In this document: positions 6,178 to 13,378 of the stretch, one piece after another
Position numbering within the stretch: the first letter of the stretch is position 1
Layout: each line of letters begins with the position of its first letter
From: CAYWHE01 sp964458125
GTDB taxonomy: Bacteria > Bacteroidota > Bacteroidia > AKYH767-A > OLB10
Direction: 5' to 3'
DNA: 14,413 nt
Assembly: GCA_964458125.1 (NCBI GenBank)
Contig: CAYWHE010000098.1
Coordinates: forward strand, 1 to 14,413
Notes under the pieces: generated by a model
Told to the model about the DNA's origin: nothing
What the model saw: the letters and a program-made list of their open reading frames with translations, nothing else
Database searches by the model: none
Translations under genes and position numbers: made by a program

Positions 6178-7194
6178 ATGCAGGATAAAATTAAAGAACT
6201 GATTGAAGAAATCGATGAATTCCGTGCCGAAAACCGGGATCAACTGGAACAGTTTCGAATCCGTTTTTTAGGAAAGAAAGGGGTCCTGACCGACCTTTTC
6301 GGACGGATGAAGGAATTAGAACCGGAGCAGCGTAAGGAATTCGGCTTATGGGTTAATGAGTTGAAGACCAAGGCAGAAGAAAAACTCATCAGCCTGAAGG
6401 AAACCTTTTCCGATAGCCAGGAAACGGCTTTTGAGGGTGACAGCACGCTACCGGGTGAAAACCTCCCGTTGGGTTCCATGCATCCCATTTCCATTATCCG
6501 GAACCGGATCGTTGAAATTTTTTCCCGCATAGGTTTTAACGTGAGTGAAGGTCCTGAGATCGAGGACGACTGGCATAATTTTTCCGCCCTGAATTTTCCG
6601 GAGGAACATCCTGCACGGGATATGCAGGATACGTTTTTTATCAGCACCAGGCCTTCCTATTCACTTCGTACGCATACCTCCAGTGTACAGGTGCGCGTCA
6701 TGGAAAATTCAACGCCACCCATACGTACCATTTCTCCTGGTCGTGTGTACAGGAATGAAGCCATTTCCGCCAGGGCCCATTGTTTCTTTCACCAGGTGGA
6801 AGGCTTGTATATTGATGAAAAGGTTTCCTTTGCCGACCTCAAACAAACCCTGCTTTATTTTGCGCGCGAAATGTTCAGTGCGGAAACTCAAATCAGGCTG
6901 AGGCCTTCTTTTTTCCCCTTTACCGAACCTTCCGCCGAAATGGATATCAGCTGCAACTTCTGTCAGGGCAAAGGCTGTAACATTTGCAAACATACCGGTT
7001 GGGTGGAAATCCTGGGCTGTGGGATGGTGGATCCTGCCGTACTTGACAACTGCAAAATCGACAGCAACCGCTTTACCGGATTTGCTTTTGGAATGGGTAT
7101 TGAACGCATCACCATGCTGAAATACAATGTCAGGGATCTGCGGACCTTTTCGGAAAACGATGTCCGTTTCCTGGAACAGTTTAACGGGCTTTAA
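6178..7194 (+). CDS. pheS: Phenylalanine--tRNA ligase alpha subunit
   Basis: The catalytic alpha subunit of the (alpha-beta)2 phenylalanyl-tRNA synthetase, charging tRNA-Phe. The 338 residues match the family. Residues 1-85 form the N-terminal coiled-coil arm. Class II motif 1 is around 102-128 (HPISIIRNRIVEIF..GPEIE). Motif 2 spans 183-210 (RTISPGRVYRNE then FHQVEGL). Motif 3 is GFAFGMGIER at 301-310. A Cx2Cx4Cx2C knuckle (C259, C262, C267, C270) sits before GWVEILGCGMV; this variant is known in other bacterial PheS proteins and probably binds zinc. pheT is not adjacent, consistent with a split pheS/pheT arrangement. The gene is convergent with the L,D-transpeptidase-like gene, only 18 bp between stops. 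Confidence 0.96.
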   Translation: MQDKIKELIEEIDEFRAENRDQLEQFRIRFLGKKGVLTDLFGRMKELEPEQRKEFGLWVNELKTKAEEKLISLKETFSDSQETAFEGDSTLPGENLPLGSMHPISIIRNRIVEIFSRIGFNVSEGPEIEDDWHNFSALNFPEEHPARDMQDTFFISTRPSYSLRTHTSSVQVRVMENSTPPIRTISPGRVYRNEAISARAHCFFHQVEGLYIDEKVSFADLKQTLLYFAREMFSAETQIRLRPSFFPFTEPSAEMDISCNFCQGKGCNICKHTGWVEILGCGMVDPAVLDNCKIDSNRFTGFAFGMGIERITMLKYNVRDLRTFSENDVRFLEQFNGL

Positions 7195-7210
7195 CAGGTC
7201 TGCTGACCTG
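7195..7210. terminator. Bidirectional hairpin between convergent genes
   Basis: CAGGTC-TGCT-GACCTG is a perfect 6-bp hairpin with a four-base loop that fills nearly the whole 18-bp gap between the pheS stop and the opposing stop. Only short T-runs follow (CTTTAA on plus, GTTAAA on minus), so termination strength is uncertain. Confidence 0.55.
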
Positions 7211-7212
7211 CT

Positions 7213-7887
7213 TTAATGCGCATAGGCAAAAACACAGGAACCGCCCTTGATCCGGTCAATCAGTTCCCTGTTGTTTTCAGGAGGCAATGCAAAGCATCCC
7301 TGGCTGCGTCCCAGCCTTCCATGCACGGAAATAAAACTCCTGCTCACATAATCAGCTGCATGAAAAACGATGGCCCTGTCTCCGGCGGCATCATTAATCC
7401 CTCGGTCCATACCCTTCAGGTACATGGAATACCCGTGCCGGCCCTCATAGGATTCTCCGGTAACATAAAAACCGGTGCTGGACTGAAAAGAACCGGCCCG
7501 GTTGGAAAACCTGGTGGCATACTCTTCTCCTGATCCTTTACCATGAGCTACGAGACTTTGAGAGATGACTTCACCGGAGGCAAGATCCAATACGAACAGG
7601 CGTTCCAGGTTCGATGAGCGTGTAAAATCTACAATGGTCAGGATATGCTGATTGGTCAGCAGGAGGCTGATATCCCTCCGCTGCAACCCGGCCAGTGCAC
7701 GGGCCAGTACCTGGTCCGACAGCCCGCTCCTTTTGACGGATTCATGCCCGGCCAGCCAGTTGATTTTTTCCGCCAGTCCTTCCTTCATCAGGCCCGAACT
7801 GCGGCTATTCAATAAAAACGGCAGGGAAACCAATCCCAGGATAAGGTAAAAACAAAATATGAAAATTACCCTTCCCGGACGCATCAT
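7213..7887 (-). CDS. Membrane-anchored YkuD_2-type L,D-transpeptidase-like protein
   Basis: Member of the murein L,D-transpeptidase catalytic-domain family (YkuD_2), which acts on peptide stems of peptidoglycan. Numbering from 7887 (224 residues): a basic start and a hydrophobic segment at 7-25 form a membrane anchor or uncleaved signal. The catalytic domain (about 75-222) has VAHGKGSG (113-120), VFHAADYVS with His176, and HGRLGRSQGC with the candidate nucleophile Cys198; the usual proline after GC is replaced by phenylalanine (GCFALP). The frame extends upstream to an ATG at 7947, but the -7 element at 7924-7931 excludes that start, leaving 7887 or 7884. It sits just downstream of the LdtD-type gene, with its own promoter. 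Whether it cross-links or trims murein cannot be told from sequence. Confidence 0.82.
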   Translation of the reverse strand: MMRPGRVIFIFCFYLILGLVSLPFLLNSRSSGLMKEGLAEKINWLAGHESVKRSGLSDQVLARALAGLQRRDISLLLTNQHILTIVDFTRSSNLERLFVLDLASGEVISQSLVAHGKGSGEEYATRFSNRAGSFQSSTGFYVTGESYEGRHGYSMYLKGMDRGINDAAGDRAIVFHAADYVSRSFISVHGRLGRSQGCFALPPENNRELIDRIKGGSCVFAYAH

Positions 7888-7923
7888 GAATGACAGGATT
7901 TGATGTAACTGACTCGTATAATA

Positions 7924-7931
7924 CAAAGATA
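7924..7931 (-). promoter_or_regulatory. -7 element of the YkuD_2 gene
   Basis: TATCTTTG on the minus strand matches TAnnTTTG. The transcript should begin near 7917, leaving a 30-base leader before the ATG at 7887. It separates this gene from the upstream transpeptidase gene, although read-through is possible. Confidence 0.55.
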
Positions 7932-7992
7932 TGGCAAATAAGTTCATCCACCCATTAAAAAAGGTTGCTGCACTTACATCCCGGTTCCGGAC

Positions 7993-9657
7993 TCAATCCC
8001 TGAACATCATTTGTTCCAGCCGTACATCATGCTGATAAACATCATTTCGGAATTGCAATCGTCCCTGCAGGTCAACAAAAGCGGTAAAGTAGGTAATAAA
8101 AACAGGCACTTTGGTCCTCAGTTCCACCCAGGTTTCCTTTCCCCCATACATGGTTTTTCGGATCTTTTCATCCGGCCATCCGGGGTCGTTGCGGAGAAGA
8201 AACCGGGCCAGTTTCAGGGGCTCGGCAACCCGTATGCAACCGTGGCTGAAGGCCCTGTTGGTTTCGCCAAACAGGGAACGGGAAGGCGTATCGTGCAGAT
8301 AAATATGATGTTCATTGGGAAATAAAAATTTTACCCATCCCAGGGAATTATTTTTTCCGGGTTTCTGACGGATGCTATAAGAAAAGGATCCCGGTTTCAT
8401 CGCCTTCCACTCGCTTGCTGATACAGAAACGGGGTTTCCATGGCTGTTCACGACTTCCATCTGGTGCTTCCTCAGGTAGGCGGGATCCCGTTGAAGAGCA
8501 GGTAAGGTTTCCTTTCTGACAATGGATGGAGGAAGTACCCAATAAGGACTGAATACGATATATTCCAGTTCATCATTAAAAATCACCGTATTATTTTCCA
8601 GATCTCCCACCACCACCTTGCAAGTCCATTCCAGGCGGTCATCCCTGAATACCAGCAGCCTGAAATCGGGAATGTTGACCGCCAGGTAGTCCCCCTTTAT
8701 TTGCGAAGGCACCCACCTGCATCTTTCCATATTGATGATCAGTTGCCTGACCCTGCTGTTCAGCGGAATACTCAACTGATCGAAGGTTTCCCGGTCCAGT
8801 TGGCCGGAAGTTTTTAACCCATGCCGTTGCTGGAAATTTTTCAGGCCTGTCAGGTATACGGAGTCCATGATCAGGCTGGAATCAGACGATGCCATATCAC
8901 CATAAGCCAACAGCATGTATTTTACCGCATACAAAATGCTGTCCCCTTCCCGGACAGGAAAAGAATCAACTTGGGTCAGGGCTGTAGGCCAGAGGCTGTC
9001 CTTTTCCAGTTCATGGTATCTTTGAAGAAAGTTCTTCAGTAAATCATATTGTTGGTAAACCGGGGGATGAAAGGGAAGCACACCTTCTTTTTGTTGCAGG
9101 AAGGAGGAAAGCAGTGTCATATAATCGAGTTTTTTTCGCTCGATAAACCAGCCCAGGCTCCTCGAAAATTCCTCGGGTTTTCCCTGCCAGTTCCGTTCGG
9201 CAAAGCGTAAAAATCCGGCCGTCAGCAATAATTCCAGGACAACAGAACTGCTGTCCCCGGGCATAAAATTTTCCCCTTGCTCCCTGGCTTCGCGGTATGC
9301 AAGATGCAGGGGATCTTTGTAAAACGAACTGTCATCTTCTTTAATCCGGGGTTCGCTGTTCAGGAGGTTGATGAAATTGCCTGCAAATTCACTTAATCCC
9401 TGCCTGGTGATCCAGGCCATTGTATAATTCCGGTCCCGGTAATACGGCAGCATGCTTCCTGCCAATGAATCCCTGAATTCATCCTGATTTAACAGGACCC
9501 GGACCAGGTTCGAATCCATATAACAGGAAACGGAATCGTAACGCTCAGCCCGGTTCTCGTTCATTCCCCTGTCCTGCTGGTCATCCTTCCATGAACCTTG
9601 CCGGCAGGAAGCCAAAAGCAGGAGGCTAATACAAAGGCAAAGACAATTCTGGAACAT
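7993..9657 (-). CDS. LdtD/YcbB-type L,D-transpeptidase, lipoprotein
   Basis: Predicted periplasmic enzyme forming 3-3 cross-links in peptidoglycan. Residues 1-17 are a lipoprotein signal with lipobox LLAS-C18. The scaffold region (about 45-260) has the helical 'YYRDRNYTMAWI' start typical of YcbB-like proteins. A peptidoglycan-binding repeat follows at about 265-297 (LKNFQQRHGLKTSGQLD). The YkuD catalytic domain covers about 320-500: YLHDTPSRSLF with His455, and the nucleophile motif SHGCIRV with Cys474. Its 554 residues are within the family range. Only 36 bp separate it from the upstream DUF6134-like gene and no -7 element is visible there, so the two are probably co-transcribed. The lipid anchor, rather than a cleaved signal, would fix it to a membrane. 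Confidence 0.9.
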   Translation of the reverse strand: MFQNCLCLCISLLLLASCRQGSWKDDQQDRGMNENRAERYDSVSCYMDSNLVRVLLNQDEFRDSLAGSMLPYYRDRNYTMAWITRQGLSEFAGNFINLLNSEPRIKEDDSSFYKDPLHLAYREAREQGENFMPGDSSSVVLELLLTAGFLRFAERNWQGKPEEFSRSLGWFIERKKLDYMTLLSSFLQQKEGVLPFHPPVYQQYDLLKNFLQRYHELEKDSLWPTALTQVDSFPVREGDSILYAVKYMLLAYGDMASSDSSLIMDSVYLTGLKNFQQRHGLKTSGQLDRETFDQLSIPLNSRVRQLIINMERCRWVPSQIKGDYLAVNIPDFRLLVFRDDRLEWTCKVVVGDLENNTVIFNDELEYIVFSPYWVLPPSIVRKETLPALQRDPAYLRKHQMEVVNSHGNPVSVSASEWKAMKPGSFSYSIRQKPGKNNSLGWVKFLFPNEHHIYLHDTPSRSLFGETNRAFSHGCIRVAEPLKLARFLLRNDPGWPDEKIRKTMYGGKETWVELRTKVPVFITYFTAFVDLQGRLQFRNDVYQHDVRLEQMMFRD

Positions 9658-9693
9658 GGCGGTGATGGTTGGGATCCGGCCCGAAAGGAAAAA

Positions 9694-10308
9694 TTAGTTT
9701 TTAACGAGCCTGAAGTACACTTTTGAAAACAACTGGTTCACTTCCACTTCCGTGCATATGCCATATTGGTAAGTATACCGGTTTTTCTTGCCATCGGGCA
9801 AAATGAGTTCATACCGGTGCTGGCCCAGGGAACGGAGTGAAAGAAATTCACCATGCGTATCGGAATACACCTTTTTAACGGAAACAGGTTCCCTGAAATA
9901 AAGTGTGGTCAGGTTATAGGAGATGGTATTGTTAATTCTCAAACGCTTTTCCAGCGTTTGAACCAGGTAAAACTTCCCGTTCCATTTGGTGCCGGAGGCC
10001 ACCTTGATGCGTCCGTTCACGTCCTGCTCGGTATTCGACTGTAGAAGTTTCTCCTTATCGAACTGGGCAGTTAATACATATTGCAGATCCACCTTGATCA
10101 TGGCATCCACGGTCATGCTGCATCGCAGGTCATAATAATGATTATTCCCTGTAAGTTTGTGCTCGGCCCAAAGAAGCCCGATCGAATCAGTTCCCAGTAT
10201 GACCTGATAGGTCAATTTCTGGGCATGGACGGGTACCGGGAAAAAAAATAACTGATGGACGGCAAGGCCCGTCAGCATTTTTTTAATCATCTTGGCTAAC
10301 CCGGTCAT
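9694..10308 (-). CDS. Exported DUF6134-like protein
   Basis: A 204-residue exported beta-rich protein of unknown function. It resembles the Bacteroidota DUF6134 family by pattern: YQVILGTDSIGLLWAE near the start of the mature chain, LYFREPVSVKKVYSDTHGEF (136-155), and LPDGKKNRYTYQYGICTEVEVN (170-191) near the end. This assignment is from memory of the family, not a search. The signal peptide ends VHA-QK (residue 29). An alternative start is Met7 (10290), which would give a tighter signal peptide. It lies 36 bp upstream of the LdtD-type gene and is probably in the same operon, which hints at an envelope role. No catalytic motif is evident. Confidence 0.75.
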   Translation of the reverse strand: MTGLAKMIKKMLTGLAVHQLFFFPVPVHAQKLTYQVILGTDSIGLLWAEHKLTGNNHYYDLRCSMTVDAMIKVDLQYVLTAQFDKEKLLQSNTEQDVNGRIKVASGTKWNGKFYLVQTLEKRLRINNTISYNLTTLYFREPVSVKKVYSDTHGEFLSLRSLGQHRYELILPDGKKNRYTYQYGICTEVEVNQLFSKVYFRLVKN

Positions 10309-10319
10309 ATTTTAATTTC

Positions 10320-10327
10320 TAAATATA
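10320..10327 (-). promoter_or_regulatory. Candidate -7 element of the DUF6134-like/LdtD operon
   Basis: TATATTTA on the minus strand is one base off TAnnTTTG. It lies 11 bases before the ATG at 10308 and 29 before the alternative start at 10290. Confidence 0.4.
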
Positions 10328-10626
10328 CTGAGCACTTTGGAAATGAGGCGCAACAAAAGATTATTTTATTAACATACTAAAAAGGGTTTGTAGCGGCGGT
10401 GTATTGCCCGGTTTGGGGAGGGCATGGCAGAATTCCAGCTAACAGAGTGAACGATACCGCCTCAAGCAGCGGGGAATTCACCCTGAGAGATTACAGGTGC
10501 CGGCGGAATGACCGAACACAGAGAAAAATACTGTAACTAAAGCATAATTTTTTTCTTAATTTTCTGACCATCGGTGTGGCATGACAGGAAAGAAAACGCT
10601 CCATACCGTATAAAAAACCGTGGACG

Positions 10627-10656
10627 AAAAAAGAAAAAGCGGCCGGGGCATCCGGC
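10627..10656 (-). terminator. Intrinsic terminator of the coiled-coil gene
   Basis: On the minus strand GCCGG (10656-10652) pairs with CCGGC (10646-10642) around a five-base loop, followed within four bases by a T-run broken by one C (10638-10627). It starts 25 bases after the stop of the gene at 10681. Confidence 0.6.
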
Positions 10657-10680
10657 TACTGTTCCATTGGAAGAGCCGGT

Positions 10681-11076
10681 TTACAAGGCGAGCTGGGAAG
10701 ATTCAGTCTGAAAGGATGCAAATTCATTCCTCAGGTCATGAAATACTTTTTCAAACCGCGTAAGTTTTTCACGGTGCGCATCATGATTTCCGGAGAGGCT
10801 GCTTTCGCCAGTATCCTGACCGCCTTTCTGAATGGATTCGATCTGGTTTTCATGCTGCTTGAAATCGTGCCGCATGATATCCAGGTTTTCATTCTGAAGG
10901 ATGAACTGGTTCTGAAAATGTTCCACGGAGGCAAGAATCTGTGGAGGTGTCCCTTTGGTGATCATGTCCGATAATTGCTGGTTGAGACGTTTGATCTCAT
11001 CCCTGTAAAACCGGATTTTGTTCTGCCATTCACTGTGCTCGGCATGCATCTCCATGAGCTGATCTTGTGTGTGCAT
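10681..11076 (-). CDS. Coiled-coil protein of unknown function
   Basis: A 131-residue cytoplasmic protein with no signal peptide or membrane segment; I do not recognise a family. Residues 15-75 and 98-125 are rich in charged residues, Gln and regularly spaced hydrophobics, fitting two coiled-coil helices joined by a polar Gly/Ser-rich linker (about 85-97, GGQDTGESSLSGN). The chain is unusually rich in histidine, including HTQDQLMEMHAEHSEW at the N terminus. It stands alone between a terminator on its 3' side and a T9SS gene 117 bp upstream on the same strand. TAATGTTG at 11099-11106 is a one-mismatch -7 candidate giving a leader of about 16 bases. A scaffold or regulatory partner role is only a guess. 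Confidence 0.7.
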   Translation of the reverse strand: MHTQDQLMEMHAEHSEWQNKIRFYRDEIKRLNQQLSDMITKGTPPQILASVEHFQNQFILQNENLDIMRHDFKQHENQIESIQKGGQDTGESSLSGNHDAHREKLTRFEKVFHDLRNEFASFQTESSQLAL

Positions 11077-11193
11077 TGTTTTAAAGATTTAGGTTAAACA
11101 ACATTATAATTGTTACAATTTTCTGAAAGCAGGAAACCAACTTGGGGCGTTGAAGGTTGACGAGCATAAAAGTAAAGAAATATTCAAATCACG

Positions 11194-12906
11194 CTACTCT
11201 TTAATAATTTTTTCAATAAATTTTCCTTGCTCACCCTGGAAAATCAATAAGTAAGTTCCTTTCTCCAGTGAGCCGACCGGAACAGGCCGACGGCTGACGC
11301 CAGGCTGCAACAGGATAGATTCCGACCACAACAGTCTTCCGGACAGGTCCTGTAAAAGTAAATGGATATTTTCCAATTTCAACGAATGAATGTTCACATA
11401 CAACTGATCCTGAACAGGATTTGGAAACAGGGAAATTGGGGTTCCTGTGGAAGTATTTCCGGTACCCTGGAACCCCACATAAACAATATTGGATACCGAC
11501 TGGCAGCCGTTGGAGTCCGTAATGATGACGAAATAATCCCCGGTAGCCTGGGCCACATATACCTGGAAAACACCGCCGCCAATGGGTACAGCGTTATAGT
11601 ACCACTGATAGGAAAGTGCCGGCGTTGAGGTCAGTATATTGCCCCCGGACAGGTTGGCAGTCGGTGCGGGGGGATTCGGATGAACGATGATGTATGAATT
11701 GTAAACCGCAGAATCGGAACCGATCACATTGGTGGCCACAAGCTTCACCGGGTAGGTTCCGTAGGCATTGTAACAGATACCCGTTGGATTCTGCAAGGTG
11801 GAGGTGTCCGGTGAAGCGCCCGGAAAATACCATTGCCAGCTCAGCGGGTTATTGGTGGAAAGATCCGTAAAATCAATACACCCTTTTTCACAAAAAGCGC
11901 TATCGGAAGCGATAAAGGACACCTGCGGCAAAAAACAAGAATTCACGGTGATAAAATTCGGTTTAAGCAGGGTATCCGAACCTGCGGCATTAGTCACTAT
12001 AAGGGTGACATCAAATGTACCCGGCACGTTGTAACAGATATTGGATGGTGATTGTCCGTTAAAGGAAGATGGTGTTGCACCGGGAAACAACCAATTCCAG
12101 GAAGTGGGCGAATTCTGGGACTGATCCGTAAAGGCTACACAGGTTGAATCGCAAAAAGTGGTGTTGGGGGTTGAGAATGCCGCCAAAGGAGGTGTGGATG
12201 CGGCCGAACTTAATTCCACTTCATCAACAGCAAAAGACGGGTCGGTTCCCGTATTGCTGTTATTGGCCCAGCGAAATCCGATTTTCAGGTTTGAAATGCT
12301 ATCGCATGCAGCCGGCAAGGCAACCGAAAAGGACGTCCAGAGGCCCTGGCCGCCAGGACAAATGGCTGGCGTTTTGGCAGGATTGGTCAGCTGGTTCCAG
12401 GAGGTTCCGCCGTTTATGCTGTATTCCACGGTGGCGTCATCGGTGGTGCCTTGTCCCCGTTCGATATATTTAAAGGACAGGGTGATGTTGCTTTTGCCAA
12501 GCGTACTGATTAACGGGGACATGGCTCTTTTATCCGTTGCCGGATCCTCGCCGCCAAATGCGGGACCGGCATTATATGTGGCTCCACAATCACCGTTGGG
12601 ACAAAGCAAACACAGTGAGCAGGGTACGCTGCCCACGTGCAGGGTGGCATCATTTCCGCAACCGGCTCCGCAGGATCCAACCGGCTCACCGTTTTCCGCG
12701 CAACTGACGAAAAATTCATTGGCAATATTTCCGTTGCTGCCGGTATTGGTCACCGACCATGCGCCATTGCTTCCCGAATAACCGGAAACATTGCAATTGG
12801 AGGAACAACCGTTATTGAAATTTTCGGACCAGAACACAACCTGAGAAAACAGCGGAACGGAAGAAGCGGACAGTAACAAAAATAAAAGGATACTTTTTCT
12901 TTTCAT
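11194..12906 (-). CDS. Cysteine-rich PKD-domain adhesin with T9SS type A sorting signal
   Basis: A 570-residue secreted surface protein. Signal peptide 1-22 (PLFSQ). Residues 25-235 form an N-terminal jelly-roll-like domain with a dense Cys block (Cys34 to Cys107, with runs such as CGAGCGND and CSLCLLC) and the strands ITLSFKYIERG and FAVDEVEL typical of MAM/LamG-like lectin folds. Two PKD domains follow (about 240-323 and 327-409), each with a CxxxC pair and a third Cys (CDSTC/ICYN and CEKGC/ICYN). An Ig-like module (412-478) precedes the type A sorting domain (about 490-570), which starts LFPNPVQDQLYV, the signal for export through the T9SS and attachment to the cell surface. Binding target unknown. 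The start is supported by a full promoter upstream. Confidence 0.9.
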   Translation of the reverse strand: MKRKSILLFLLLSASSVPLFSQVVFWSENFNNGCSSNCNVSGYSGSNGAWSVTNTGSNGNIANEFFVSCAENGEPVGSCGAGCGNDATLHVGSVPCSLCLLCPNGDCGATYNAGPAFGGEDPATDKRAMSPLISTLGKSNITLSFKYIERGQGTTDDATVEYSINGGTSWNQLTNPAKTPAICPGGQGLWTSFSVALPAACDSISNLKIGFRWANNSNTGTDPSFAVDEVELSSAASTPPLAAFSTPNTTFCDSTCVAFTDQSQNSPTSWNWLFPGATPSSFNGQSPSNICYNVPGTFDVTLIVTNAAGSDTLLKPNFITVNSCFLPQVSFIASDSAFCEKGCIDFTDLSTNNPLSWQWYFPGASPDTSTLQNPTGICYNAYGTYPVKLVATNVIGSDSAVYNSYIIVHPNPPAPTANLSGGNILTSTPALSYQWYYNAVPIGGGVFQVYVAQATGDYFVIITDSNGCQSVSNIVYVGFQGTGNTSTGTPISLFPNPVQDQLYVNIHSLKLENIHLLLQDLSGRLLWSESILLQPGVSRRPVPVGSLEKGTYLLIFQGEQGKFIEKIIKE

Positions 12907-12952
12907 AAATCAGAGGGATAATGGTAATAGCAGGTTTGATATAGCTTTAAAC

Positions 12953-12997
12953 CAAAAATATGTATCAAATTTAAGAAACTGCTGTCAGATATACAAA
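12953..12997 (-). promoter_or_regulatory. Promoter of the T9SS adhesin gene
   Basis: On the minus strand TTTG (12994-12997) is 20 bases from TAAATTTG (12966-12973), a full match to the Bacteroidota pattern, with a leader of about 53 bases. A second exact -7 match, TATTTTTG (12953-12960), lies 13 bases closer to the gene and might give an alternative start. Confidence 0.7.
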
Positions 12998-13213
12998 TGA
13001 TGAAATCTTTTTACCGGATTTGGGATGCATAGCATGGAATCATGAGAATGATTTGCGGGCCACAGCCGGTAGTGGAAAAATTATCAGGGCTGAAAGAAAT
13101 ACATTCATTATGAACTTGACTTGGCCTTAAAAGGCCATGAAACAGATAAAAAAAACCTTCTTCCTTTCTTCAAAAAAGGGCCTGCGGGCGCCGGTTAATA
13201 CCCTGAAAAAACG

Positions 13214-13287
13214 CCTGGTTATTTGCAATTGCCTGATACCAGGCAGTATGCCAGGGTAACCAGGGACCAATTAAAAGTTAACCAGGG
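13214..13287 (+). repeat. Cluster of TAACCAGG boxes (operator-like)
   Basis: TAACCAGGG occurs at 13257-13265 and 13279-13287, exactly 22 bases apart (about two helical turns), and as the reverse complement CCTGGTTA at 13214-13221. Between them GCCTG-ATAC-CAGGC (13231-13244) repeats the same core in a small hairpin. They lie 64-137 bases upstream of the -7 element at 13351, a position suited to an activator. Confidence 0.45.
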
Positions 13288-13350
13288 CCGGAATTCTTAC
13301 AGAAGTGGAATGCCATCAGGCTTTGCGTCATTGCAACCTTTTCCGGCAGG

Positions 13351-13358
13351 TACTTTTG
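13351..13358 (+). promoter_or_regulatory. -7 element of the mini T9SS type B gene
   Basis: TACTTTTG matches TAnnTTTG, with TTG at 13331-13333 seventeen bases upstream as a possible -33 box. Transcription from about 13363 gives a short leader before the ATG at 13379 and argues against the upstream in-frame ATG at 13223. Confidence 0.55.
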
Positions 13359-13378
13359 AGGCATCAATTCAGAACACC

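Larger units (their letters stand above)
10309..10680. other. 372-bp non-coding gap with several inverted repeats
   Basis: No convincing gene on either strand. It contains the promoter of the gene to the left and the terminator of the gene to the right. Between them, GGCGGTGTAT (10395-10404) is mirrored by ATACCGCC (10454-10461) with one bulged base, and GAATTC occurs on each side of the right arm. The middle part is markedly more GC-rich than its AT-rich flanks. A small RNA is possible but not shown. Confidence 0.5.
12907..13378. other. 472-bp divergent regulatory region between two T9SS cargo genes
   Basis: Open frames here have no start signal or family features. The left part holds the promoter of the adhesin gene (minus). 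GGCCTT-AA-AAGGCC (13123-13136) is a small palindrome without a T-run. The right part holds a cluster of TAACCAGG boxes and the promoter of the mini type B gene (plus). Confidence 0.55.

Noticed and set aside
6952..7000. Cysteine knuckle inside PheS as a novel zinc module
   Set aside because: The Cx2Cx4Cx2C insertion before the GWVEILG strand is a known variant of bacterial PheS, so it is not new.
7888..7947. Longer start of the YkuD_2 gene at 7947
   Set aside because: A consensus -7 element (7924-7931) falls inside the extension, so the transcript should begin after it.
12158..12781. 207-codon open frame antisense to the T9SS adhesin
   Set aside because: The opposite strand encodes continuous, recognisable domains from signal peptide to sorting tail; no start signals support the antisense frame.
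13123..13136. GGCCTT/AAGGCC palindrome as a terminator
   Set aside because: The stem is short, there is no T-run on either strand and no gene ends next to it.
13223..13378. N-terminal extension of the type B gene to the ATG at 13223
   Set aside because: The extra 52 residues would bury the signal peptide, and the -7 element at 13351 lies after that ATG.
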